A stretch of 64,000 nucleotides of DNA, taken from positions 111,084 through 175,083 of the forward strand of contig NMRA01000705.1 in NCBI GenBank assembly GCA_002633005.1, written 5' to 3'. A model generated the notes under the pieces. It was not told the DNA's origin and ran no database searches. It saw only the letters and a program-made list of their open reading frames with translations. This stretch comes from Phoronis australis (taxonomy: Eukaryota; Phoronida; Phoronidae). Below, in pieces: positions 11,601 through 21,613 of the stretch; position 1 is the stretch's first letter; each line of letters starts with the position of its first letter. The translations under genes and the position numbers were made by a program.

Positions 11601-14600
11601 TTTTGTTAACAGCAAATTCATAAGGATTTCTGAAGTAAAATTTCATGGGCTCAAAGAATTAAAATGGAACAAAAAGAGGATGGTTCACTGGACTCAAGTG
11701 TGTGGNAATAGCTGCATATACAACAAATTTTATGAAAATACGTTGAGGATCTTTGAAGATACAGAGGTAAACGTAAAAAACTAAAATTGCCACAAGGGGG
11801 CACACCAGTAGTCAGATCCGTCTGAAAGTCATCATCATCCATTGTCCACATCATATTAATTAAGTAAAGATCCTCACACGCTTTAATGGATACAGCCATG
11901 ATCCTAAAAGAAACAAAACTGCCACTAGGAGGCACCACAGTACTCGAACTTGTTGGAAAATCATCGTCAGCCGTCCACTTCAAAGTAAAAACATACATGC
12001 CAATTTTCACAATTATCCTGAAAGCAGTTTGGTTGATAGACGAGTGTAAGCCAAAAAACAGATTTGAAAACAGTAAAAATGGCCACTAGGTGGCGCAAAC
12101 TTGGTCGAATCCATTTGAAAACAGAGAGATAGCGTCACCTCATTAACAGATGCCGTTATGCCAAATTTTATGAAAATACGTTGAGGACCTTTGAGCATAC
12201 AAAGGTAAACGTAAATAAAATAAAATTGCGACTAAGTGGCAAACCAGTAGTCAGATCCGTCTGAAAGTCATCGACCTCCGTTGTTAACATCATACAAATA
12301 CACTTACTAAATTTAGTAAAGATCCTGCGAGCAGTTTAGGAGATACAGCCATAGAAGCAAGAAAAACAAAACTGCCACTAGGAGGCGCCACAGTAATCGA
12401 AGTCGTCGGAAAATCATTGTCAGATGTCCACTTCATAGAAAGAACATAAATTACACGCCAATTTTCACAATCATCCTTTGAGCCATTTGGTTGATATAGG
12501 GGTGGATGCAAAAAACAGACTCAAAAACAGTAAAAATGGCCACTAGGAGGTGCAAACTACGGCCAATCCATCCGAAAACGGGAGGATAGCGTCATCTCAC
12601 TAATAGGTGCATATATGCCAAATTTTATGAAAATCCATTCAGGACTTTTGAAGATACAGAGGTAAATGTAAATAGGGGGCACACCCGTAGTCGGATCTGT
12701 CCGAAAGTTCGCTAATGCCATCTCATCTACCGAAGGAACATAATATGTGCACAATTTCATGACCATACGTCAAGGCATTTTGGAGATAGAGCAGCGGACG
12801 CCGGACACTGGACGGACAGACGAGATGACGGCATAATGCGTCCACATATAAATATAAAAATAAAAGCTTGTTTTTGTTAACAGCAAATTTATTAGGAATT
12901 CCGAAGTAAAATTTCATGGGCTCAAAGAATTAAAATGGAACAAAAAGAGGATGGTTCACTGGACTCAAGTGTGTGGAAGTACAGATGCAAATTGAGACTA
13001 CACGGCTTACCTGGTGAGCTACTGCTGGTTTAGTTGCGCCAGGGTTGGGTCTGTATGTTGCCAACAACTGACTAGTGTTGACATCGTGACATAGGCTGAT
13101 AAGACTACCACGGTTACCTAAGTACAAAAACAAGTACACAAACCTATCACAACATTTTTAACACTGTTTCATGTACATTCCTTTAAAAACAACAGATTGG
13201 AAATGCATACAGTATCTCATTAAATATTTCTCTGAGCTTGTGATTGGTTAACATTTTATTCTTCTGAGCTTGTGATTGGCTAAAGAGGCTGCACATTGTG
13301 TCCAACTCTTGTTCCATTACGTTGCATTGGGAGGGTACAAAATTATGCTTTTCTACAAAAAATGAGCTACATGAAATGTGCGTACTTTTTAAATATCAAA
13401 TGTTAGTAGAATGTCGCCACACACTTGTTCCCCTGACACAGTAGCATTGTGAAAAGACTGGAACTTTGGCCTATGGCCTGTTTGTGTTTCATTGCATTGT
13501 GTAACCTTGGCACACATGAAAACTGAAAAATGTCAGTGACAAATTGGAATTTTTAACCATGGTTTACTCTGGCATAATATCATTGGTATTCAACAAGGAT
13601 AGATTAGTACACATCCAGGATGTTATTTCCCAATTAGTTAATACACAATGAGAATGTGATTAAGCAGCACAGTGGATCAGACAACGCAAGCATCTTCTAC
13701 AGAGAATCTCAAGTTAACATTTGGAACATACTACCATTAAACATGTGTTTAGTAATTGTTTGAATTATGACATAGTAGCTATTCATGACTTCACTTTGAT
13801 ACCATGAATGCTGAGTTAATTTAACATTATGATCATACTAAAGGCCTGTACCTGAGACAGGTAATTTATGCAGCCTGAAGTAGTTACCAAGCGTCTCATA
13901 GAAGGTCATCTCGTCCATCTGTCCCACCATCAGACCACTACACCTGTGTTGGAACAGAGTCGTGTAAGCAGTTACAAGTAAATTTTGACAGTCACTATGT
14001 TACAACAATAATATGTAAACATTTACAAATAAATAACAAACATTTTCCAAGAGTATAACATGAATAGTACAAGTAAATCATAACTAAATTAGAAACCTTG
14101 TATGAATAGCCACAAGTAAACTATCACTGTATTACAAGCGTGTTGTGTGAATAGTTACAAGTAAATTGCAAAAATGCCACAAGCCAGTCGACACATTTGA
14201 GCAAAAAGTATCGGAATGGGATCAAAATCTTTCGACAGCAAGCGTATAAGGATAACTTCTACGAAACTCTTTATTAGAACGGAGTAAATGGCAAAGTCAC
14301 CTGAAGTGCTGACTCGGCCTGAGGTAGCATAGAGAGACCACAGGCTTTGTACAGTTGTTGTTAAACTCTCTCACACTCTTAGACGTGTCGCGCACATCGT
14401 ACTGAATAATGCTGCCATTAGCCACACCCGTGTAGAAGTAGTTGGTGTTACCACTGTCCCAGCAGCAGGTCCACATGGGACCAGGTGCATCCCACCTGTA
14501 ACAGAACAATGAACAGTAGTGGACAGTGACCAGAACAGGACTGGGACAAAGGAAACAACAAGTCAGACGATTGGCTTCAACTGATGCACCTGAGACAGAC

Positions 14601-17600
14601 CAAGCAGGCACCGAATTAGAGGGATCCAAGGGGTCTGCACTCCCTGTGCAGAAATCTTTGTACTGCTGTTATTGAAGGTGAAGTGTCTGGTATGTGTGTC
14701 CATTGGGCATACACATTAGGAAAGTGAAAGGATTATATTATATATTTGTATGAGTAATTGTGGCAGCAACTCTGTGCCTTTAGCCAAATATCTAGAGAAT
14801 TACAAATGGGTCTTGTGATATGTTTTTATTGGTGATAAGAAGAGTCACTCACGTTTGAACTACGGTGTTGGTCATAAGACTGGTCACTTTGACTGTCTTG
14901 TCCAGTGACACACTAAGCAGGAGCCCATCCTCAGAGGATGGCTTAAACGCCATATCACGAATAGGCTTCTTGTGGATAGACACCTGTTGAATGTTCCTGA
15001 AGTCAAGAGTGCTGATCTGAAAAGAAGATCATTTCACTAAGAACAGAGTTTTTAAATTTGCATTTTCTGTGATGAAAATTTACAGCACAAGTGTCCCCAA
15101 CTGCACAAAGCTGTTGAAACTAATTTTTTCTTATTTGCTGGACTCTATTCTTGTAATAGACTGACAGGTTGACATTTAGGAATTCAGAAAACATTGTAGT
15201 AATTCAGGTTATTATGAAGACCTCTTAGTTTAATTTGTTAATTTTTTAAGCGCACAGCATGCTTAAGCAGCCAAATAGAGTTCTTACTTTCTTGATGCCA
15301 AAGTTGTTCTTGAAGAGAGCACTATTAAAGGGCACCGCTACCACCAGCTGACACAGGGCTGGTGAGTAGGTATGTACACGACACTGGCCATCCTGGAAGA
15401 CACAGACAGAGCTGTAATAGAGTACATTTTGTCTCTGCAACAAACCAAAGCTGATGAGACTAAGGCTCTGCTTTCATTAAATATCATACACTGAGCCGAG
15501 ATGTGCCATTGGTAATGACTTCCATGATTCATAAACCAGCTTTACAGTCTGTGCCACAATTTCATTTATAGTAAACCGGCTGTAATAAGATAACTTTCAA
15601 CTTTTCTGAATTATGTAGTAAATTAGCTCCAATTGGCACCGCAACGAGTCTCAAAAGGGCCTTTCATACTAACCTCAATGCGTCCATGGTTTGGGGAGTT
15701 GCGGTCAGTATGAACGCTTAACTTCAGTCCTGGATAGCAGTTAACAGGTGGATTTAACAGCGCAGCGTCGACGCTGCGGTGCAGTATGAACGGTCAACTT
15801 CGGTCTTATCGAAGTTATAGCCAGGTGCCACTGTTATCGTCAACAATTACAGGGTAGTGCCGTAGCTTATAGTTGCTTACATTTTGCTCTAATAATCACC
15901 AACTAACTTGAAAATAAGTTTTATGTCAATTAGCACATGTAAATATTCCCAAATTGTTACTTTGAAAAAATCTTAGCGTGCAGTGCTACCTTGCGATAAA
16001 TTCGATGACGACAGCATCACCTACCATTTACTTCGATGTTCATTAATTACCGAAGCCACTATGAACGGTTTAGTTAACTTCGCTGTTGAAGTCGATGCTC
16101 TATTCAAACCGGACTTAAGTCAATATGTATTTTGTGGCATTTACAACCTTTGTGGTGACAATGCTGACTGCTAACATGACACATTAGTTCATTAGCAGTA
16201 TCCTGACAAAGTAAGACCAGATCTTACTGAATCAGAACTCCTACAATGACTTGCTGCAGTCGGCACAACAATTGGGCTGAGTGACACGAGGCAAACATTG
16301 CATTTCACATGGGTTGGTTGCCATGGATTTGACAAAGTTAATGCAAAAACATGAATGAAATAACTTGCAGGCCAAACACAAGAAGGGAACATAAGATTGT
16401 GACGCGAGTCAGATGCAGCACTTGGGCTACACATTGCCCATGACTGGTATTAAAGGCGAAGGCAACCTTTTTTCATGTCATTTTGAGCTAAAATAAGGTT
16501 GGTTGGTTATCCTAGACATATTTTCCACTTAATTACAGCTTTTCGTAATTTTATTAATTACTTGTCCGCTACTCCGGAAGTGACGTTTTAGGAGGCAAGC
16601 GTTTCCCGCCACTTGGTTTTGCGTTGAGTTTACCGTGCGAATTTGTTCTGTTCTACTTTTGTTTTGTGCTGTTTTTCAACAATTGTCGCCACCACTTTCC
16701 ANCATCCTGCTTCAGGCGTTGTTTCGCAGGGACCTTCATCAGTTCAGCGTACAAATCCCTTTCGTAATCGGACGGCAGAAAGTGTTTGCCACACACATGG
16801 TAATTCTCGACTGCTTTGTACATTGCGTGGACGGGTAACGCTGCGCTCTTCACTCGAACGAGCCAAGTACGGCGAAGTGTGTCAACCATTGGAAAGCGAT
16901 GCAAAGGTACTCCCAAAGCGTGCGTGAGACGATAGTTAGTACATCCCGGTACGCAGCAACAGTATGGCATGTTGACTGACTAGTAAATGAAAGCGATTGA
17001 CGACGGAACTTAACACAACCGAGGTACAACAATGACTGAGTCGGCAGCTCTCACAGTCAGACTATATGAAAAGAAATTGGCGCGAAATGCTTGCCTCCTA
17101 AAACGTCACTTCCGGAATAGCGGACGAGTAATTAACAAAATTACGAAAAGCTGTAATTAAGTGGAAAATATGTCTAGGATAACCAACCAACCTCATTGTA
17201 GCTCAAAATGACATGAAAAAAGGTTGCCTTCGCCTTTAACTGTTCTTTATTGTGGATGGGTGGAAATGAAAGTTACGTAATACACCAAACCAGGCCTTTA
17301 TCCAGGATTTTGAAAATAGGGTGTCCAAAATGGGGTTCCCAATATTCCGGGGCGTCCATGATTCCGACGCGTAACCCCCCACCCCCAGCAATCCCCCCAA
17401 GCATAAAAAATGCATAGACCAAGGTTTTTACATCTAAGTTTACAAAACAGACTTCTGTAGTGAGCATTACAAAAAAAATTGTAAACCAAGACTTTTACAA
17501 TGCTATCAACCAAGTGTGAGCATAGCAACATTGTATATACAAAGTATATACATTGTATATTTCTTCCTGCTTTGAAAAAGAGCCCCCACTGTGAGCCTTC

Positions 17601-20600
17601 AGAGGCTTCCTAGTATTCATTACAGTGTGTGAGTCCAAACATGAAAGGTTCCTATTGACAGTGGGCGTCCAAATGATACATTGGGCGTCCTTGCCAGGGC
17701 GTCCAGATTAGTGCGTCCATTTGGACGCCCAGGACGTACGCTGCATAAAGGCCTACACCAAACACAAACTGAGCTCTGAGTTACCTTAGATACCACAATG
17801 TCATCCACCTTCACATAACTGCCTGATGTGCTGACCTTTGATCCTGCCGCAGATGTGTACATGCCACTGCTTGAACCTTGGCTGGACTGTAGCGCACTAT
17901 TGGTTAAGTAAAAACATGCTCAAGAGAATCAGGATGTAGATAATGAATTAAATAAACATATTACAATTACTACACCTCAAGTACCACCACCAACATTAGA
18001 AAAAACACAACAGCTGAAATTCGAACCCATACTTCACCGAACAGGAACTACTCACTACATGCCTGAGGATCTTGTGATCAATGACAAAAGTTTAATGTAA
18101 CAGCCTTCAACGCACATAGAAACTCGATCACTGCACCCGACACCAGCCTGCCATGCACTACATAGCACCAATCACCTCCTACCTACATATCTAGTGTTGC
18201 TGTGCCTGCCCAGTATCCCCCCTACACTTATCTTTCCCTATACCAGCCTACCAAGCACTGCATACCACCAATCACTTCCTACCTAGAGATCTGCTGTTGC
18301 TGCGCCTGCCTCTGCAGTTCCTCCTTTAACCGCCTGTGTTCTTCCACAATCATCTGATATTTCATTCTCAGGTCAGCTGCCTCCAGCTCGCTTTTATTTC
18401 TAGCCTCCTTCTCACTCTCGAGAGCTTTCAACGCCTGATCACGCTCAACTGTATCTAACACCTAATTATATAAATATACAGAAGCATATTCTATAGTAAT
18501 ACTATTGACTATTAGTAAAATAACCATTTTTATACATAGACGCAATAGTTTTTGTCGGACAAACATTCAGTGCCCCTTACAGGTCAATTTATTCGAAAAC
18601 TTAAAGGAGCAGGATTAATTAGCATTTTTGGTTTGACACTTGCCACCACCATAACATCACAAGTTATTGTTGAGCAGTAGGAACTTCAACTGGGTCACAT
18701 AAAAACTTAACACAATGTGGTTGAAAGAAACTATTTTAACATTTGACCTTATACAAGTCATTTTAACGCTGTCCTATGACTGGTGTTACAGTTCAAGTAA
18801 TTACTTTTTCCAGGAAGATACCTTGCAGCAAGCTTTGCCTCTGTTTGTCATTCATCCATAATGACAAATTAATATAAATTTAAAGTTATTAATGACGGAC
18901 CAAATCCATAACAAACACGTATTATCTGAACTGAACCACTCACTTCCCGTTGAATATAAAATATTCACAAGTCAACTCGTTGACCTTGGTATAAGCTACA
19001 CCATCAGTTGTGAACTGAGAGTGGACAGCACTGAAGGACAGGAACAAGTCAGCTAACACGATTAATTTAAGACCACAAGATGGCAGAATTAAAAGGACAC
19101 TAAACCCAGTTTTGTGCAGATGTTAAAAACCACTTTCCCATCAAATTCTCTAAAACGAAATAATGCTCTATAACCCTTGACAATCCTCAAAAGTTTTTAG
19201 GAACATTTGAAAACTCCTTTTAAACTTAACGGATAAGCTTGATCTATGCTTTTATCAAATTACTTGGCAAGAGTAGGAAAACACCACCCAGCAATAACAA
19301 CAACATCCAATCTGTGACATAAGGGTTATGATTTTTAGACGATTCCAGCTTTTATCTTACAAGATTGACGCCAATGATGCATTACAAGATGACACAACAA
19401 GGATTGATTAAAATCATCATATTAACAGGTTTAGTATCCTATTACCGATTGCCATCTTTAGCATTTTCTAGTTGCTTGAAAGATTTCTGTCAATCAAAAG
19501 AGTGAACAAACAGAATACTAACTTTAAGGGTCTTGGCGTAGATGAGTCTGATGTCTGTTTTCTTGGTCTTTGCATTACACTGTGGGCATTTCTTTGAAGA
19601 CTTTAACCATTTCTCAATACAACTGTAATTACACATACATGACCATTTCTCGGTACAACTGCTGTTACACACTAATAACCACGTCTTAATCAGGGCTTGG
19701 AATGACCAATGACAAAAAACGCGGAAACTTTTACGGCCTAAAACATGCGCGCTACCCAGGATGAAATATTCAATGTGAACCTTTCGCCCACAAAAATCGG
19801 GAGGACTAAAAAAAAAACCTTACCACTATCAGTAGCATGCGTCTGCGTCTTTTTAGCTCGTCCGTCCACTCCCACCCCCACACATTTTTGGCTGCAGAGC
19901 CGCAGTATTTGTCACTGCAGTTTACAGTCACACGAGTCGCCATTGAAAATCCCACCACGCTATCCCAGATGCCCCGGCAATGTAGACAATTTATGTTCCC
20001 CCAAAACATAAAGAGCAAATTCCGCTTTTCGAGGTGAAAGTCGTCGGCAACGCCGCGGTAAGAAAGGAATTTGCCATGGAAATTTTATATCAAATCCGGT
20101 TTTTTACGCAGAAATATAATAAAATACGCGGACAGAACATTTGAAAAAAAAACGGAAATCCGCGTTTCCACGGAAAATTACAAGCCTTGCTTAATACAAC
20201 TTCAAATATACACAAACACAATCACTTCTCGATACAACATTACTGTAAGTACACAAACACACACAACCACTTCTCGCACTTCTCGACAGAAGTGTCCTTA
20301 AGCAATATCTAGAGCAAAATATGAACAACCTTTACATGAAGAGTTTTCTAAACGAAAGCACTTAATACAAACCTTTGGCCAAACAAATGTCCACACTTAA
20401 GTGAAACTAATCGGTGGTCACCTGAATTGCTCCAGTCTTCAAAACAAATAGGACAACCCTGAAATGAAATAAATCTTTATGTTATCATACAAGCACCCAA
20501 GAAGGTTCCATTCTCAGGCAAGCAAATGATCTCCTATTAGTTTGATCAGAAGAGATTTCTAGACTACAGAATAACTGACAATTGGTCAGTGCTTGAGACT

Positions 20601-21613
20601 ATGTTCAAAAAGTCATGTAGACTCCAGCAATATGACCAGTCAGTTCTCCCTAAGCACATAAATCACTTCTTATCCCCATATAGAATAGGTCGAGACCACA
20701 CTTTACAACAAATGATCTAAATCAAAAGTAAGCCTTTAAGGCAGAAAGCATGTTTATAGAGTTCTAAATTAATAAGTCTTTGGTTATTGGCTGCTTGAAG
20801 TAGAGACATTACTACAATTATGGAAGTCAATATACGCCTTACATGACATCATACCTCATCCTCAGATGTCACTGAAGTAGATGGACCAGCCACAGAACAA
20901 TTTGTTCCAACACCACCACCAGTGGCAGTTTCCATAGCAACCTCCACATCATCCTTATCTTCATCATCACTACCCTCAATAGCGCCATCATTATTGTCAT
21001 CATCATCATCATCGTCATCAGTTACAGTTTCAACAGCAGTCAAGTCAATAACATTAGCTGTACGGTGTAGTGGATAAACTTCCTCATGTGTTAGGTCTAC
21101 AACAGTCGATGGACGTCTTGGAGTCCTCTCCTGTGTTAAATCTATAACGTCTGGAGCATCATTGTGGCTGACTGTAGCTTGTACATTCACAGATATTGCG
21201 TTATTGTTAACATGCACATCCACACTACTTATCACCGGTCGTGGCCGGTTACCATGAGTTGGTGCGGAGCCATACATATCGTTTATAAGATCGCCTTCAC
21301 GCGCCAACTGATCACGAATATGCTGTATTGCAGACTCCCTCTGAATGATTTGATCGCCCTCTGTCATTAGTTGTTGTTGAATTGTCCTCACAGCTTGCAC
21401 ATCTTCAGCAGTTCTTGTTCCACTCATAGCTACTTGAGGCCTATTTGACAGAGCAGGAATATCTGTCACTCCGGACCTGGCAGACTCACTTTGCATCACC
21501 GATTGACTTGTTGAAGCAAAAGATGTCCTTCGAGATCTGTCCTCACGTACAGGACTGTCAAACAGTGGAGGGGGGCTTAGATCAGCCCGTTGCCCCGAAG
21601 AACTCTGCGACAT
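8458..21613 (-). CDS. RFWD3: E3 ubiquitin-protein ligase RFWD3 (RING finger and WD repeat domain 3)
   Basis: Twelve coding exons join in phase: 20855-21613, 20373-20458, 19523-19622, 18283-18461, 17785-17881, 15288-15392, 14853-15016, 14301-14495, 13852-13943, 13011-13117, 9327-9494 and 8458-8616. The sum is 2211 nt, 736 residues plus stop; the human protein is about 774. Order: disordered acidic N terminus (1-253) with three VIDLT/VVDLT motifs, RING (about 254-296; CPIC, CGHLFG, KKCPQC), coiled coil (316-374), linker, then a WD40-type region (about 400-736). Diagnostic stretches include [15 protein letters not shown], the [20 protein letters not shown] blade and [14 protein letters not shown]. 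In vertebrates RFWD3 (FANCW) is recruited to RPA-coated DNA and ubiquitinates RPA and RAD51 at stalled forks and during crosslink repair; that role is inferred here from orthology. Introns carry several transposons; intron 10 holds the CTCF-like array. Every exon boundary has consensus splice sites. 5' UTR exons and promoter not identified. Confidence 0.95.
9327..9494 (-). CDS. RFWD3: RFWD3 exon 11
   Basis: Encodes [20 protein letters not shown] through [14 protein letters not shown]. The VGDEAA motif matches human CTGDEAANS. Phase 0 at both ends. Confidence 0.93.
9730..12975 (+). repeat. Repeat array in RFWD3 intron 10 with about 17 CTCF-consensus-like motifs
   Basis: The array is built of diverged subunits of roughly 135-190 bp. 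Each has a CCACTAGG(T/G/A)GGC(G/A)C core, often followed by CCAAATTTTATGAAAATACG, GAGGTAAACGTAAAAAACTA or TTTAGGAGATACAGCCAT. Perfect matches to CCASYAGRKGGCRS start at 9913, 10058, 10392, 10694, 11289 and 12083, all on the + strand. One- or two-mismatch versions start near 9778, 10247, 10533, 11144, 11793, 11922, 12375 and 12540. A terminal module with GGACGGACGGACGAGATGAC and GCATAATGCGTCCACATA occurs near 11432 and 12812. Small ORFs have no protein-like features. The array is antisense to RFWD3. Confidence 0.85.
10308..12974 (+). repeat. 1.39-kb tandem duplication with an N at the junction
   Basis: Segment 10308-11705 recurs as 11707-12974, offset about 1389 bp with a few percent divergence and some indels. 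Both copies end at the same GACTCAAGTGTGTGG. The single N at 11706 is exactly at the junction, suggesting concatenated overlapping haplotype contigs rather than a true duplication. Confidence 0.7.
13011..13117 (-). CDS. RFWD3: RFWD3 exon 10
   Basis: Encodes [20 protein letters not shown] and [15 protein letters not shown], including the conserved TYRP. Donor GTAAGC opens the 3.5-kb intron with the CTCF-like array. Confidence 0.92.
13852..13943 (-). CDS. RFWD3: RFWD3 exon 9
   Basis: Encodes [20 protein letters not shown] and then [10 protein letters not shown]. Too short to show as an open frame by length; found by phase and homology with the human GGVLAGTLEDASFWE segment. Confidence 0.9.
14301..14495 (-). 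CDS. RFWD3: RFWD3 exon 8: WD40-type blade
   Basis: Encodes [40 protein letters not shown] and a third strand ending CYLRPSQHF. Closely resembles human RFWD3 around WSCCW and GLANGSILVYDVRNT. Confidence 0.96.
14853..15016 (-). CDS. RFWD3: RFWD3 exon 7: WD40-type blade
   Basis: Encodes [20 protein letters not shown], then [20 protein letters not shown] and TVKVTSL; the SLD-TVKVTSL strand is a recognisable WD40 repeat. Confidence 0.95.
15288..15392 (-). CDS. RFWD3: RFWD3 exon 6: WD40-type blade
   Basis: Encodes [20 protein letters not shown] and then [15 protein letters not shown], aligned with the human segment before the SANMK region. Phase 0 at both ends. Confidence 0.93.
16454..17235. mobile_element. 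Kolobok-like DNA transposon (TTAA target site, THAP ORF)
   Basis: A 782-bp element flanked by TTAA (16450-16453, 17236-17239). Its inverted repeats are about 160 bp and mostly identical, beginning AGGCGAAGGCAACCTTTTTT. It encloses a minus-strand THAP-domain ORF but no catalytic transposase region. TTAA target sites plus a THAP domain are hallmarks of the Kolobok superfamily. It sits in RFWD3 intron 5 and is evidently a non-autonomous internal-deletion derivative. Confidence 0.8.
16653..16970 (-). CDS. THAP zinc-finger ORF inside the Kolobok-like element
   Basis: About 105 residues starting [12 protein letters not shown]. It shows the THAP C2CH pattern: Cys pair near the start, HRFP, a conserved Trp (RRTWL), VCGKHF as the Cys-x-x-His pair, then a Pro-containing tail (KVPAKQR). 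THAP domains are sequence-specific DNA-binding modules that in transposases recognise the terminal repeats. One codon contains the N at 16702. No transposase catalytic domain follows, so at most a DNA-binding fragment could be produced; expression is not evident. Confidence 0.75.
   Translation of the reverse strand: MPYCCCVPGCTNYRLTHALGVPLHRFPMVDTLRRTWLVRVKSAALPVHAMYKAVENYHVCGKHFLPSDYERDLYAELMKVPAKQRLKQDXGKWWRQLLKNSTKQK
17291..17754. mobile_element. DNA transposon copy with AGGCCTTTAT ends and a 10-bp direct flank
   Basis: TACACCAAAC flanks both sides (17281-17290, 17754-17763, overlapping the last element base by one). The left end is CAGGCCTTTATCCAGGATTT and the right end GCATAAAGGCC, an imperfect inverted pair. 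G/C homopolymer runs and GGGCGTCC/GGACGCCC palindromes lie inside. No transposase. hAT-like ends are possible; the flank is longer than the usual 8 bp, perhaps by chance identity. Confidence 0.65.
17785..17881 (-). CDS. RFWD3: RFWD3 exon 5: linker into the WD region
   Basis: Encodes a Ser/Gly-rich linker, then [13 protein letters not shown], the start of the beta-propeller region. A second AG at 17887-17888 would shift the frame, so the acceptor ending at 17882 is chosen. Confidence 0.85.
18283..18461 (-). CDS. RFWD3: RFWD3 exon 4: coiled coil
   Basis: Encodes [20 protein letters not shown] and a continuing Glu/Arg/Lys/Gln helix ending QAQQQQIS. Matches the coiled coil that follows the RING in RFWD3. 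Phase 2 at the donor GTAGGA. Confidence 0.92.
19523..19622 (-). CDS. RFWD3: RFWD3 exon 3: second half of the RING
   Basis: Encodes [20 protein letters not shown] and then [13 protein letters not shown]; donor GTTAGT. The acceptor (ATTACAG) lies inside a tandem array of near-copies of itself, so upstream alternative acceptors exist. Confidence 0.92.
19590..20290 (-). repeat. Tandem copies of the RFWD3 exon 3 splice-acceptor region
   Basis: The authentic junction reads GTAATTACAG then TTGTATTGAGAAATGG on the minus strand. Upstream copies are GTAACAGCAG/TTGTACCGAGAAATGG near 19650, one at the transposon insertion (about 19685 and 20190), and more diverged TTGTATCGAGAAGTG and GCGAGAAGTGG units at 20205-20285. 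Units are about 30-35 bp and span the last intron bases plus the first exon bases. Confidence 0.7.
19691..20189. mobile_element. hAT-like non-autonomous transposon, copy 1 (6-bp TSD)
   Basis: 499 bp flanked by CTTAAT (19685-19690 and 20190-20195). The left end is CAGGGCTTGGAATGACCAAT; the right end reads CAAGGCTTGTAA on the other strand. Internal GC-rich GAAA/CGCGGAAA segments; no transposase. It interrupts one unit of the splice-acceptor array, which independently confirms the insertion point. A related copy lies at 49197-49451. Confidence 0.8.
20373..20458 (-). CDS. RFWD3: RFWD3 exon 2: first half of the RING
   Basis: Encodes [20 protein letters not shown] then KCGHLFGQ. Acceptor TTTCAG, donor GTTTGT, leaving two bases that form Ser with the next exon. 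Confidence 0.95.
20855..21613 (-). CDS. RFWD3: RFWD3 coding exon 1: acidic N terminus with three SUMO-interaction-like motifs
   Basis: Starts at ATG 21613 ([18 protein letters not shown]) and ends DE before GTATGA. Contains VIDLT (156-160), VVDLT (171-175) and VIDLT (188-192), each next to acidic or Ser/Thr residues, then an eight-Asp run near residues 199-206. Low complexity with no other fold visible. Confidence 0.9.

Noticed and set aside
11344-12198. Short ORFs on both strands in the CTCF-like array
   Set aside because: They recur only because the repeat recurs; no protein-like features, and the N at 11706 interrupts one.
15660-16100. Repeated AGTATGAACG / TTCATACT segments as a transposon
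   Set aside because: Three loose occurrences and a GCGCAGCGTCGACGCTGCG palindrome, but no ends or target duplication I can define.
20071-20301. ORF in RFWD3 intron 2
   Set aside because: Lies across the end of the 19691-20189 transposon and simple repeats.
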